From: Clostridiales bacterium
GTDB taxonomy: Bacteria > Bacillota > Clostridia > Christensenellales > CAG-138
Length of the DNA stretch: 49,738 bases
Assembly (NCBI GenBank): GCA_015056105.1
Contig: SVGX01000004.1
Location: forward strand, 1-49,738
Direction: 5' to 3'
In this document: positions 15,361-22,775 of the stretch, one piece after another
Layout: each line of letters opens with the position of its first letter
Numbering within the stretch: the first letter of the stretch is position 1
Made by a program: the position numbers and the translations under genes
The notes under the pieces: generated by a model
Databases searched by the model: none
Told to the model about the DNA's origin: nothing
Seen by the model: the letters and a program-made list of their open reading frames with translations, nothing else

Positions 15361-15909
15361 GTGACGCTCAACGATATTATCGTTTCCGCCCTTGCACAGC
15401 TTGACCGCGGGCACGATGCGCAGACCCTTGACACCTGGCGTGACAAGTTCACCCGTTTTGCCAACGAAGCGGTGGTCGACCTCAGCGCCGCCTGGTGCCC
15501 CCGCCGCACGGAGGATTTTACCCTTTCGGGAAAGCTGCTCGACACGAGAAAGCTTCAAAGGGAATGCATCCGGGTACACGGGGTAAAGCGGCTTGGCCGC
15601 TATATGACGTTTTTTGAGACCGGCGACAGCGGCATTCTCTGCGTGCCCGGCGCAAAGGCGGACAGCGTGGTGCAGGTGAATTACCGCTTTGCGCCCCATA
15701 CCCTTTCGAGCACCAGCGATGTGCCGGAGCTGCCCGACTGGTGCCACGGGCTGATCGTCTGCTACGTGGTGGGCAGGGAGCGCGCCAGCGGCGAGGTAGG
15801 CATCCAGAGGGGCAGCAACATCTATTTTCAGATGTACGAAGCCGGAAAGGCCAGGCTGCGCCCCCACATGGGCGGTGCGGACAGCTACCGCATCCTGAAC
15901 AGGTGGTGA
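15361..15909 (+). CDS. Phage head-tail adaptor-like protein
   Basis: A 182-aa soluble protein with a GTG start preceded by AAGGAGG. N-terminal helices (TLNDIIVSALAQLDRG, WRDKFTRFANEAVVDLSAAW) are followed by a beta-rich middle and a C-terminal helical part (LPDWCHGLIVCYVVGRERAS). Length, layout and position after the capsid gene match head-completion or adaptor proteins of the P22 gp4 / HK97 gp6 kind, which form the ring below the portal. Assignment is by architecture and context. Ends 4 nt before the next gene. Confidence 0.55.
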   Translation: MTLNDIIVSALAQLDRGHDAQTLDTWRDKFTRFANEAVVDLSAAWCPRRTEDFTLSGKLLDTRKLQRECIRVHGVKRLGRYMTFFETGDSGILCVPGAKADSVVQVNYRFAPHTLSSTSDVPELPDWCHGLIVCYVVGRERASGEVGIQRGSNIYFQMYEAGKARLRPHMGGADSYRILNRW

Positions 15910-15913
15910 TCCC

Positions 15914-17338
15914 ATGGCCCGCAGGATATACCGCATCGACGAATTTCACGGCATCGACCAATCCCGCAACGAAAACGCCATCGGTGCGGGCATGAGCCCG
16001 GATGCAGCCAATATGGATACGGAAAACGGCAGCCTGGCGGTGGCGGCGGGCTATGTCAGACACATCGATGCGCCCGTCCCCGGCGACGCGCCCCCTCACA
16101 GGCTGTTTCTTCACCGAAGAAAGGATGGGGATGTGTTCATCGCCATTGCGGGGGACACGGTCTACGCCTGCAGGGACGGCGTTTGGAAGGAGATCTATAC
16201 CTACGAAACGCCCCTTGCCGCCCACGAGTTTGATTTTGCGGAGGTGCAGATCGACAGCGTGGACCACCTTGTGATCGGCTGCGGGGAAAGGCAGCTCATC
16301 AAATACAACGGCAGCGAAGTGAGCCTTTTCGGCAGCGAAGAGGGACTTTCCAATGTGCACGTCCGCTACCTTGCCATGTACCGCAACAGGCTTTTTTCCG
16401 CGGGCGACAGCGAACACCCGAACCGGCTTTACTGGTCGCAGCTGCCCGGCAGCGGCAGAAGCATCGAAAACTGGGGCATTGTGGAGGCTTCCCCCAACGT
16501 GGAGGGCGGCCACACGGAGGTGGGAGATACGGGCGGCGACCCCATCACGGGGCTTGCGGCCCTTTCCAACCAGCTGCTGATCTTCAAACAGCACGAGATA
16601 TACCGGCTTCTTGGCGATAGACCCGGCAATTACATCGTAGAAAAGGTGGAATCCCGGGGCGAGACGCCCGCCCATACGGCGGTGGTGCCTTCCGGCGATG
16701 CCCTTTATTACATGACGAAAAGCGGCCTTTGCTGCTTTAACGGTGTGAGCGCCGCACCCATGGGTGACGCAAGGCGCATCCGCACCATCCTTTCGGATGC
16801 GGACACCTCCCGCTCGAAGGGCGCCATCTGCGCGGACAAGCTTTATTTTACCCTTCAGCAAAGCGGCGGCAGCGCGGTAGCCGTATACGACCTTGTGCGG
16901 GGCGCATACATGATGCGAAACGGCTTTACCGCCCACGATGTCTGCGCCAGGGGAGATACCCTTTACATCCTTAACGGCAAGCGGCATGTTTGCCGCTTCG
17001 GCGAGGGCCGCACCTACGACGGCATTCCCATTGCGGCCCATTGGCAGACGCCCCTTACGGATCTGCACGAGAAGGGGTGCGTCAAATGCATGCGGGAGCT
17101 TTACCTGCGCGGCAGCAGCGAATTGCCCGATTCCGTGATCCTGATGGATATGACGGTGGGCAAAAACACCGCCGCGCACCGCATCCGCGTGCCGGATACC
17201 CGGGATGAGGTGTCGGAAGTGCCCCTTGTAAACGAGGGACGCACATTCTCCATGCGCTTTTACAACGAGGCGGGCGGGCACTTTGTGATAGAGGCGGGCA
17301 TAGAGCTGATGTTCGATGAACGGAGGCGAAGCGAATAA
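15914..17338 (+). CDS. Phage propeller-like stopper/hub protein
   Basis: A 474-aa protein full of short beta repeats: DGDVFIAIAGDTVYAC, DHLVIGCGERQLIKYNG, RYLAMYRNRLFSAG, GLAALSNQLLIFKQHEIYRL, DALYYMTKSGLCCFNG, DKLYFTLQQSGGSAVAVYDL and DTLYILNGKRHVCRFGEG. About six or seven such blades indicate a beta-propeller. In short-tailed phages of the P22 type the protein after the adaptor (gp10) is a propeller hub that closes the head and carries the needle. Function is inferred from fold and order. ATG 15914 follows GGTGGTGATCCC. The stop TAA overlaps the next start by one base (TAATG). Confidence 0.6.
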   Translation: MARRIYRIDEFHGIDQSRNENAIGAGMSPDAANMDTENGSLAVAAGYVRHIDAPVPGDAPPHRLFLHRRKDGDVFIAIAGDTVYACRDGVWKEIYTYETPLAAHEFDFAEVQIDSVDHLVIGCGERQLIKYNGSEVSLFGSEEGLSNVHVRYLAMYRNRLFSAGDSEHPNRLYWSQLPGSGRSIENWGIVEASPNVEGGHTEVGDTGGDPITGLAALSNQLLIFKQHEIYRLLGDRPGNYIVEKVESRGETPAHTAVVPSGDALYYMTKSGLCCFNGVSAAPMGDARRIRTILSDADTSRSKGAICADKLYFTLQQSGGSAVAVYDLVRGAYMMRNGFTAHDVCARGDTLYILNGKRHVCRFGEGRTYDGIPIAAHWQTPLTDLHEKGCVKCMRELYLRGSSELPDSVILMDMTVGKNTAAHRIRVPDTRDEVSEVPLVNEGRTFSMRFYNEAGGHFVIEAGIELMFDERRRSE

Positions 17339-17523
17339 TGGCACTTGATATGCGCGCGCTCTATTATATTGCGCTGCCCACGGGCGCGCTCCGGGAGGAG
17401 AACAAACAGACCTATACGGAGCGGGTGAAGGCAAACGAAAACTGCATGAACCAGAATTTTACCATACTGGCGCAGAAGATCGCAGAACTGGAGGCGCGGC
17501 TTGCCGCGCTTGAAAACGAATAA
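17338..17523 (+). CDS. Small coiled-coil phage protein
   Basis: A 61-aa protein with C-terminal heptads (ILAQKIAELEARLAALENE) typical of a short coiled coil, so probably oligomeric. Start ATG shares a base with the preceding stop, and GGAGG lies in the end of that gene, indicating translational coupling. The N-terminal part is YYIALPTGALREENKQTYTE. Could be a small structural or chaperone-like virion component; unknown. Confidence 0.55.
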   Translation: MALDMRALYYIALPTGALREENKQTYTERVKANENCMNQNFTILAQKIAELEARLAALENE

Positions 17524-17540
17524 AGGAAGGAGAACACACT

Positions 17541-18488
17541 TTGGCAAGTTATTATGTTTTGGAGGGCTACACCACGCCCGCCGGCGTCGACAGCCGGCAA
17601 AAGGTGAAGGATTACCAGAAACAGCTTGGCGTACGGGCGGACGGCATCTGGGGACCGGAGACGCAGGCGGCATACAATGCTTCCGGCATGGGAAATACCA
17701 CGGAGCGCTGGGGTTTGCTGCACGGCAGCAGCTACGGCACCGGCGCAGCGAACACCTTCGGCGCATTTTACAACGATGCCCTTTCGATGCTCGGCACGCC
17801 GTCCATCCATGTGAACACCCCCTCAAGGGCATCCATCGAAAAGGATATTGCCGCATCATTGCGCCCGGCGACGGAGCAGGCCATTGATGCGCGAAGGGAC
17901 CAGGCGGAGACCAACATGGCAGAGCTTGATGCGGACGCCGCATCCCGCGGCATGGGCGCTTCCACCTATGTGACCAGCATGAAAGGCAGGGAACTGAGCA
18001 GGAGCGAAAGCGATGTGGCGATGATGGAATCCAACTATTCCGCCGCCCTTGCGGAACGCGTGGCAAACTATCTGCAGTACTATGCCAACCTGGAGTTTCA
18101 GGCGGCGATGCAGAATGCGCAGCTTCGCACCAACGCGCAGAATGCGGCTGCAAGCCTTGCATCGCAGTGGTACGCCGCATACCTTGCGGCAAACGCCGCG
18201 AACAGCAGCGGCGGCAGCGGAAAGAGCGGCAGCAGCGCTGCGGATAACAAAGAATACTTCAGCATGACGGCGGACGAATACGAAGCTTTTGTGCGGGGCA
18301 TGAGCAGCAGTGAGCTGCTGGAGCTCTTCAATTCGAAAGATGCTTACTGGCAGGACAGCCGCGACGAGCTTTACGATGCGCTCGGCAGCAGCCGCTACAG
18401 CGCGCTTGAAAGCAGTCTGAACCCCGTTAAGAAAAAAACGTCGGGCTTGAGCGGAAAGGAAGGCACATGGGTGAGAGAGAAGTATTAA
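17541..18488 (+). CDS. Phage protein with N-terminal peptidoglycan-binding-like domain
   Basis: A 315-aa protein starting at TTG 17541 (AAGGAAGGAG upstream). Residues about 18-50 (VKDYQKQLGVRADGIWGPET, then QAAYNASG) match a PG_binding_1 helical domain. The middle (90-240) is Ala-rich and helical, suggesting a long bundle. A Gly/Ser linker (SSGGSGKSGSSA) precedes a C-terminal helical part. A wall-binding domain on a helical virion protein just after the connector genes suggests an ejection or internal protein that crosses the cell wall during DNA delivery. This is inference from domain and position. The gene overlaps the next by 22 nt. Confidence 0.6.
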   Translation: MASYYVLEGYTTPAGVDSRQKVKDYQKQLGVRADGIWGPETQAAYNASGMGNTTERWGLLHGSSYGTGAANTFGAFYNDALSMLGTPSIHVNTPSRASIEKDIAASLRPATEQAIDARRDQAETNMAELDADAASRGMGASTYVTSMKGRELSRSESDVAMMESNYSAALAERVANYLQYYANLEFQAAMQNAQLRTNAQNAAASLASQWYAAYLAANAANSSGGSGKSGSSAADNKEYFSMTADEYEAFVRGMSSSELLELFNSKDAYWQDSRDELYDALGSSRYSALESSLNPVKKKTSGLSGKEGTWVREKY

Positions 18489-19402
18489 AACGCTTTGAAG
18501 TTGCCCTTGATATCAGCCGATCCATTTCAAACCGCGCTTTTACGGTGGTGGAAGGCGATACGGGCAACCTTCTGCACATTACCCTTACCGACAACGGCAT
18601 GCCGGTGGACCTCACCGGCTGCCGTGTGCTGGCGGTCTTTTCAAAATCCAACGGCACCTCCTCCCAGGACAGCGGCGTGGAAGAAGGCGGCGTGAGCCTT
18701 GGCGGCAAAAGCGGGAACGAGGTGACCATCTCCCTTTTCAACAGCTCTTTCGCACCGGGCATGGTGGAATGTGAACTGCAGGTGTATTCCGGAGAGGACC
18801 GCATGACCCTTGTGACGAGCGCAAAGTTCAATTTCAACTGCAGGCGCGGCATACTCAACGGGGAAACGGTACAATCCACCGGCGATTATCCGGTGCTTGT
18901 GGCGCTGATCGCCGAGACGGAAAAAGCGGCGGCGGCAGCCTATGCGGCTGCTGCCGCCACAGGACAGGCTGCCCATGCATCGCGCCATGCAGCAGGCGGC
19001 ACAGACCCCCTGACGCCTGCAGCCATCGGTGCGGCCACGGCGGAGCACACGCACGCACCCGCAACCATCGGTGCGGCCGCAGCGGAGCATACGCACACGC
19101 CTGCTGCCATCGGTGCGGCCGCAGCACCCATCATTGCCGCAAACGTTGCGGTGGAACTGAGCTGTTGGGCGGACGATGCCACCTTCGCTGCATACCCTTA
19201 CCGGGCGGCGGTTCCTGTGAGCGCCGCAAAAGAAGGAATGTATGCATATGTATCCTTCGACGCTGCGGAATCCGACAGCGGCGCTTACGCAAAGCAGACA
19301 GCGGCGTATGAAGGCGGCGTTTACATCTATGCCAATGCACTGCCTGCAACGACCATCACGCTGTTGACGGTGCTGCTGATCCCCGTTGGAGGTGCCGTAT
19401 GA
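18467..19402 (+). CDS. Phage fibre/baseplate protein, BppU-like N terminus with HxH repeats
   Basis: A 311-aa protein. Residues about 1-135 resemble the N-terminal domain of BppU-type upper baseplate proteins (GDTGNLLHITLTDNGMPVDL, GCRVLAVFSKSNGTSS, MVECELQVYSGEDRM, ILNGETVQSTGDYPVLVAL). A helical Ala-rich stretch (ETEKAAAAAYAAAAATGQAA) leads to a fibre segment ASRHAAGGTDPLTPAAIGAA and about 2.7 copies of a 14-residue repeat P-A-A-I-G-A-A-x-A-E-H-T-H-x. The C-terminal 110 residues form a beta domain, probably the receptor-facing part. A trimeric host-binding fibre is likely. The start lies inside the preceding gene, and the end overlaps the next start (ATGA). Confidence 0.65.
   Translation: MGEREVLKRFEVALDISRSISNRAFTVVEGDTGNLLHITLTDNGMPVDLTGCRVLAVFSKSNGTSSQDSGVEEGGVSLGGKSGNEVTISLFNSSFAPGMVECELQVYSGEDRMTLVTSAKFNFNCRRGILNGETVQSTGDYPVLVALIAETEKAAAAAYAAAAATGQAAHASRHAAGGTDPLTPAAIGAATAEHTHAPATIGAAAAEHTHTPAAIGAAAAPIIAANVAVELSCWADDATFAAYPYRAAVPVSAAKEGMYAYVSFDAAESDSGAYAKQTAAYEGGVYIYANALPATTITLLTVLLIPVGGAV
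19016..19129 (+). repeat. 42-bp in-frame tandem repeat (about 2.7 copies) in the fibre gene
   Basis: Units at 19016-19057, 19058-19099 and partial 19100-19129 encode 14-residue repeats with the core AIGAA-x-AEHTH. The H-T-H (HxH) pattern is known to bind metal along the axis of trimeric phage fibres. Confidence 0.75.
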
Positions 19403-19791
19403 TCTTTGGCATGACAAACGCAGGCGCAGGCGGCGGATTGAAGCTTGTGACGGGCAGTTTCACTTCGAGTAACACGGAAACCCAGGAAAAGTTTACTGTA
19501 TCCGGTCTTACCTTTGAACCGAAAATCGTTGCCATCAGGCGCACAAGCCTCACCGATGGAGATGCTGTCGGCGGTAACAACATGCTGATTTGTGCATTTT
19601 CCGATCTTGAGACAAACATAGGCTTTTGCGGATACGGCATTTCAGGTTCTGGCACGGTGAAAACATCGAGTGCTTTGACGGTATCGGGCTGCAATGGTAC
19701 ATATACCGTAACTTCGTCAACGTATCCCTTTTCCTATGTTGCTTTCGGCAAAGCGAACTATGGCAAATACACATATTACATCTACGGATAA
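19399..19791 (+). CDS. Phage tail-fibre tip-like protein
   Basis: A 130-aa beta-rich protein with a glycine-rich start (MIFGMTNAGAGGGLKLVTGS) and later FEPKIVAIRRTSLTDGDAVG and YVAFGKANYGKYTYYIYG at the end. This pattern of an FxPKxVxIxR strand and Tyr/Gly-rich C terminus is common in small proteins at the tips of phage fibres. GGAGGTGCCGT precedes ATG 19399, which overlaps the previous stop by 4 nt. Receptor unknown. Confidence 0.6.
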   Translation: MIFGMTNAGAGGGLKLVTGSFTSSNTETQEKFTVSGLTFEPKIVAIRRTSLTDGDAVGGNNMLICAFSDLETNIGFCGYGISGSGTVKTSSALTVSGCNGTYTVTSSTYPFSYVAFGKANYGKYTYYIYG

Positions 19792-19803
19792 GGGGTGAAC
19801 GGC

Positions 19804-20136
19804 ATGGCATTTGTGAGGTGGGTATTTTATGACACCGAAGGCAATGTGAAATATGAAGGCATGCAGGAAGGCAGCTTCCGCCATATCCCTGCGGCGGATG
19901 TGGCGGCATCCTTCGGACTGACGGATGTAAGGTGCATGGAATGGCGGCAGAAAGATCCTGCCGTTGAAGCGGCGTTTGCCGACACAGATGAGAACGGGGC
20001 GCTCCGGCACGTGGAGGTGTCCGTGGACGTGAGCGGAAACGAACCGAAACTCGTGTTTGCCTACACGCCCGTGGAGGAGACGGAAAGGGATGACCCCTAT
20101 GCGATCATTGATATTCTGACAGGAGGTGAAGCCTGA
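19804..20136 (+). CDS. Small phage protein downstream of the fibre genes
   Basis: A 110-aa acidic protein (RWVFYDTEGNVKYEGMQEGS, DVRCMEWRQKDPAVEAAFAD). No family recognised. ATG 19804 is chosen over GTG 19795 because the GTG forms part of the AGGGGTG ribosome-binding site. Its stop overlaps the next ATG by one base. Position suggests a fibre accessory or assembly factor. Confidence 0.55.
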   Translation: MAFVRWVFYDTEGNVKYEGMQEGSFRHIPAADVAASFGLTDVRCMEWRQKDPAVEAAFADTDENGALRHVEVSVDVSGNEPKLVFAYTPVEETERDDPYAIIDILTGGEA

Positions 20137-20564
20137 TGGCAGTAAGGACTATGGAAGAAGCCCGTGCATGGCGGGCAAGGATGGAGAACCTGACGAAGGA
20201 AGCAACGGATGCGACCGCTTCCACCATGCCGGAAGCCTTTCCGAAGCTGAAGGGTGACGGAAGCCTTGTAAGGGCCGGTACCCGCATCAACTGGCATGGC
20301 ATGCTGAAGCGTGCTGCCGCAGACCTGTGGGACACGGCGGAAAACACGCCGGAAAATGCGCCCTCGCTGTGGGAGGATATCGACTATAGGGACGGCATCC
20401 GCATCATCCCCGATTTGATCACAGCGGGCACGGCCTTCCAAAAGGGTGAACTTGGCTGGTGGGGCGATGCTGTTTATCGCTCCGTGCATGACGGCGCAAA
20501 CGTGTGGACGCCCGAAGAGTATCCTGCCGCATGGGAAAAAGCGGAGGAGGAAGGTGATGTATGA
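20136..20564 (+). CDS. Phage protein with carbohydrate-binding-like C terminus
   Basis: A 142-aa protein. The N-terminal half is helical (TMEEARAWRARMENLTKEAT). The C-terminal part GTAFQKGELGWWGDAVYRSV followed by DGANVWTPEEYPAAW has the aromatic pattern of CBM5/12-like modules seen in many phage tail proteins (K-G-x-x-W-x-x-x-x-Y then W-x-P-x-x-x-P-x-x-W). This suggests sugar or cell-wall binding. AGGAGGTGAAGCCTG precedes the start, and the end overlaps the endolysin start (ATGATG). Confidence 0.65.
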   Translation: MAVRTMEEARAWRARMENLTKEATDATASTMPEAFPKLKGDGSLVRAGTRINWHGMLKRAAADLWDTAENTPENAPSLWEDIDYRDGIRIIPDLITAGTAFQKGELGWWGDAVYRSVHDGANVWTPEEYPAAWEKAEEEGDV

Positions 20565-21265
20565 TGCAGGGCTTTCTTGAATATTTGAAGGAACAGGTGG
20601 GCCGCTCCGTATATGTATGGGGCGGCCAGGGGGAGACGGAGATCACAGAAAAGTGGGTCCGCTCCCGGGAAAACAAGGAGGCAAATATCCTTCGGGTAAT
20701 GCGCTTTTACGAAGGCCTGCGATCAAAGGGGATATCTCCCATCCGGGCATACGATTGCAGCGGGCTGATCCTCCATTACTGGCAGGACAGGGTGGGTTTT
20801 TTCACATCGGATATGACGGCAGCCGGGCTTTTCCGGCTCTGCACGGCCCTTGAAAAGACAGCGCTGCAGCCGGGCGATCTTGTGTTTCGCCATAACGGCA
20901 CAGCCATTCACCATGTGGGTGTCTATATGGGCGACGGACAGGTGATCGAAGCGGAGGGAAGAGACAGAGGCGTTGTGGAGCGGCATATCGACGCGGGCGG
21001 AACAGGATACTGGAACCGCTTCGGCAGGCCGCCTTTTTTTGACCTCAAAAAGACGGATGACAGCTGCTTTGCCCGGGTGAAGGGCGATTCTGTGAACCTC
21101 AGGGCAGGCCCGGGGACGGAATATCCCATCGTAACGGTAACGCACCGCGGCGATCCGCTGCTTGCCCGGGCGGAACGGGAAGGCTGGTGTGAAACGGCGG
21201 CCATCGCCGGCGGCAAGATGCAGCGGGGCTACATGAGCGCAAAATATATCGAAAGAAACAAGTGA
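20561..21265 (+). CDS. Endolysin: NlpC/P60 peptidase with SH3 domain
   Basis: A 234-aa predicted phage lysin. Residues about 5-155 form an NlpC/P60 (CHAP-related) cysteine peptidase with catalytic Cys66 in YDCSGLILHYW and His118 in IHHVGVYMGDGQ. Residues about 170-232 form a bacterial SH3 domain (VKGDSVNLRAGPGTEYPIVT to RGYMSAKYIERN) that binds the wall. It would cut peptide stems of peptidoglycan. No signal peptide, as expected when a holin releases it; the holin gene starts 13 nt downstream. Start overlaps the previous stop, with GGAGGAGG upstream. Confidence 0.85.
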   Translation: MMQGFLEYLKEQVGRSVYVWGGQGETEITEKWVRSRENKEANILRVMRFYEGLRSKGISPIRAYDCSGLILHYWQDRVGFFTSDMTAAGLFRLCTALEKTALQPGDLVFRHNGTAIHHVGVYMGDGQVIEAEGRDRGVVERHIDAGGTGYWNRFGRPPFFDLKKTDDSCFARVKGDSVNLRAGPGTEYPIVTVTHRGDPLLARAEREGWCETAAIAGGKMQRGYMSAKYIERNK

Positions 21266-21278
21266 AAGGAGGGAGAGT

Positions 21279-21692
21279 ATGGAACGGATCGCGGACATTC
21301 TGAAACTTGCTGCGGCGGCGGCCGGCGCGGCGGCTTCTTATCTTTGGGGCCCCTTTGATGCGCTGATCTTGACGCTTGTGGCGGTGGTATGCATCGACTA
21401 CATCACGGGGATCGTAAAGGCGGTCATCCTTAAGGAGCTTTCGAGCGGCGTCGGATTTCGCGGGCTTCTTAAGAAGATGTTCATCTTTGCACTGGTGGCC
21501 CTTGCAACGGTCATCGATGGGATGATCCCCGCCGCAAAGGATGCCATCCGCACGGCGGTGATCGGCTTTTATGTGGCGAACGAGGGCATCAGCATCCTTG
21601 AAAACGCGGGCGCTATCGGGCTTCCCATGCCGAAGGCGCTCAAAGGCGCCCTTGAAAGGCTGCAGGAAGCCGGAGAAAATGCGCAAGAGTAA
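21279..21692 (+). CDS. Phage holin (toxin-secretion/lysis holin family)
   Basis: A 137-aa membrane protein of the phage holin family 4 type. Two or three hydrophobic spans (GPFDALILTLVAVVCIDYIT, FIFALVALATVIDGMIP, TAVIGFYVANEGISILENAG) and the family pattern D-Y-x-T-G-I-x-K-A and GFRGLLKKM are clear, as is N-E-G-I-S-I-L-E-N. It forms membrane lesions that release the endolysin. AAAGGAGGG lies upstream of ATG 21279. It is the last gene of the phage-like block; no terminator is seen before the next gene. Confidence 0.85.
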   Translation: MERIADILKLAAAAAGAAASYLWGPFDALILTLVAVVCIDYITGIVKAVILKELSSGVGFRGLLKKMFIFALVALATVIDGMIPAAKDAIRTAVIGFYVANEGISILENAGAIGLPMPKALKGALERLQEAGENAQE

Positions 21693-21714
21693 GGCGGTTT
21701 TGCGGCGAATGCAC

Positions 21715-21744
21715 TTGTGTTCCCCGCGGGATTGGTCTTATAAT
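21715..21744 (+). promoter_or_regulatory. Promoter for the helicase loader gene
   Basis: TTGTGT (21715-21720), 18-nt spacer, consensus TATAAT (21739-21744), 42 nt before the chosen ATG. It gives the loader gene transcription independent of the phage block. Confidence 0.65.
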
Positions 21745-21785
21745 AATTGAAAACAACGCAAACACAGCGGGCGGAGGAACAGCCA

Positions 21786-22715
21786 ATGCAGCAGCGGCAG
21801 CGCATCTTAACGGAATACAGGGCAAAACGGCAGGCGGCCATCGCTGCGGCGGCGGAAAACCGCGCCAAAGCGGAAGCGAAGCTGCCGCGTCTTCGCGAGA
21901 TCGAAGAGATGCAGCGGCGCCTTGCCTTTGCGCTTGGCCTGAAGCTTGTGACGGCTGCCGACAAGGATGCTGTGCGAAAGGATACCGAGACGCAGATCGC
22001 TGCCCTTGAACGGGAGGCGGAACTGCTGCTTGCGGATCACGGCATCGCCCCGGAAAGCCTTAAACCCCGGTTTGAATGTGAAATCTGCGAAGACACAGGC
22101 TTTGTGGGAGCGGAAAAACAGCCCTGCGCCTGTTTCAAAAAACGGCTGCTGCAGGCGGAATACGCATCCTCCGGCCTGGCGGAAAATGCCCGGTTCGCCC
22201 TTTTTGACGAAAGCATTTATCGGGATGAGACCCAGAAAAAACGCAGCCTCAAGGCAAAGCGCATTTTGGAGGAATATGCGCAAACACTTTCCTTCAACGA
22301 TGCAAAGGGGCTGATGCTGCTTGGCGCGGTAGGCGTGGGCAAGACCTTCCTTCTTGACTGCGTGGGCCATGCGGCCATGGAAAATGGGTTTACGGTAAAA
22401 AAATACACCGCGTACAATCTTGTCGATCGGATGCTGCAGGGCATCCGGGAGCGGGAAAGCGGCCTTGCGGCGCTGACAAAGCCTGATCTTCTGCTTATCG
22501 ATGATCTCGGCACGGAGCCCTTTATCCAGAACATCACATACGAAGGGCTTTTCGGCATTGTGAACGAAAGGCAGAATGCGGGCAAAGCCACTGCCATCGC
22601 CACGAACCTTTCCCCCAAAGAGATACTTGACGCATATGGCGAAAGACTGTTTTCAAGGCTCACATCCCCCCGGCTTTTCACGGTACTGGAACTCAAAGGG
22701 GAGAGCCTCCGCTGA
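21786..22715 (+). CDS. DnaI/DnaC-type helicase loader ATPase
   Basis: A 309-aa AAA+ ATPase that loads the replicative helicase at origins or restarting forks. An N-terminal helical region (1-75) leads to a cysteine cluster CEICEDTGFVGAEKQPCACF typical of the zinc-binding part of DnaI. Walker A is GAVGVGKT (180-187), Walker B LLLIDDLGTEP, sensor region IATNLSPKEILDAYG and arginine finger region RLFSRL. Start: ATG 21786, 8 nt after GCGGAGG; the TTG at 21747 lies just after the -10 and has no ribosome-binding site. In Clostridia this gene usually follows a dnaD-like gene; here dnaD lies 0.7 kb away in opposite orientation. Confidence 0.88.
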   Translation: MQQRQRILTEYRAKRQAAIAAAAENRAKAEAKLPRLREIEEMQRRLAFALGLKLVTAADKDAVRKDTETQIAALEREAELLLADHGIAPESLKPRFECEICEDTGFVGAEKQPCACFKKRLLQAEYASSGLAENARFALFDESIYRDETQKKRSLKAKRILEEYAQTLSFNDAKGLMLLGAVGVGKTFLLDCVGHAAMENGFTVKKYTAYNLVDRMLQGIRERESGLAALTKPDLLLIDDLGTEPFIQNITYEGLFGIVNERQNAGKATAIATNLSPKEILDAYGERLFSRLTSPRLFTVLELKGESLR

Positions 22716-22721
22716 AAAGAG

Positions 22722-22765
22722 AAAGAAAAACGGAACCGTTTTTGACGGTTCCGTTCTTTTTTTGT
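22722..22765. terminator. Bidirectional intrinsic terminator
   Basis: ACGGAACCGT / ACGGTTCCGT stem (22730-22754) with a T-rich loop, flanked by AGAAAGAAAA and TCTTTTTTTG. Serves the loader gene and the convergent lipoprotein gene. Confidence 0.88.
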
Positions 22766-22775
22766 TTTTGGAGTT

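Noticed and set aside
18940..19182. CRISPR-like or tandem repeat array
   Set aside because: The repeats are in frame within the fibre gene, 42 bp long without unique spacers; they encode a protein repeat.
13180..21692. A complete inducible prophage
   Set aside because: No integrase, repressor, terminase, portal or replication genes, and host-like genes flank both sides directly; called a partial cassette instead.
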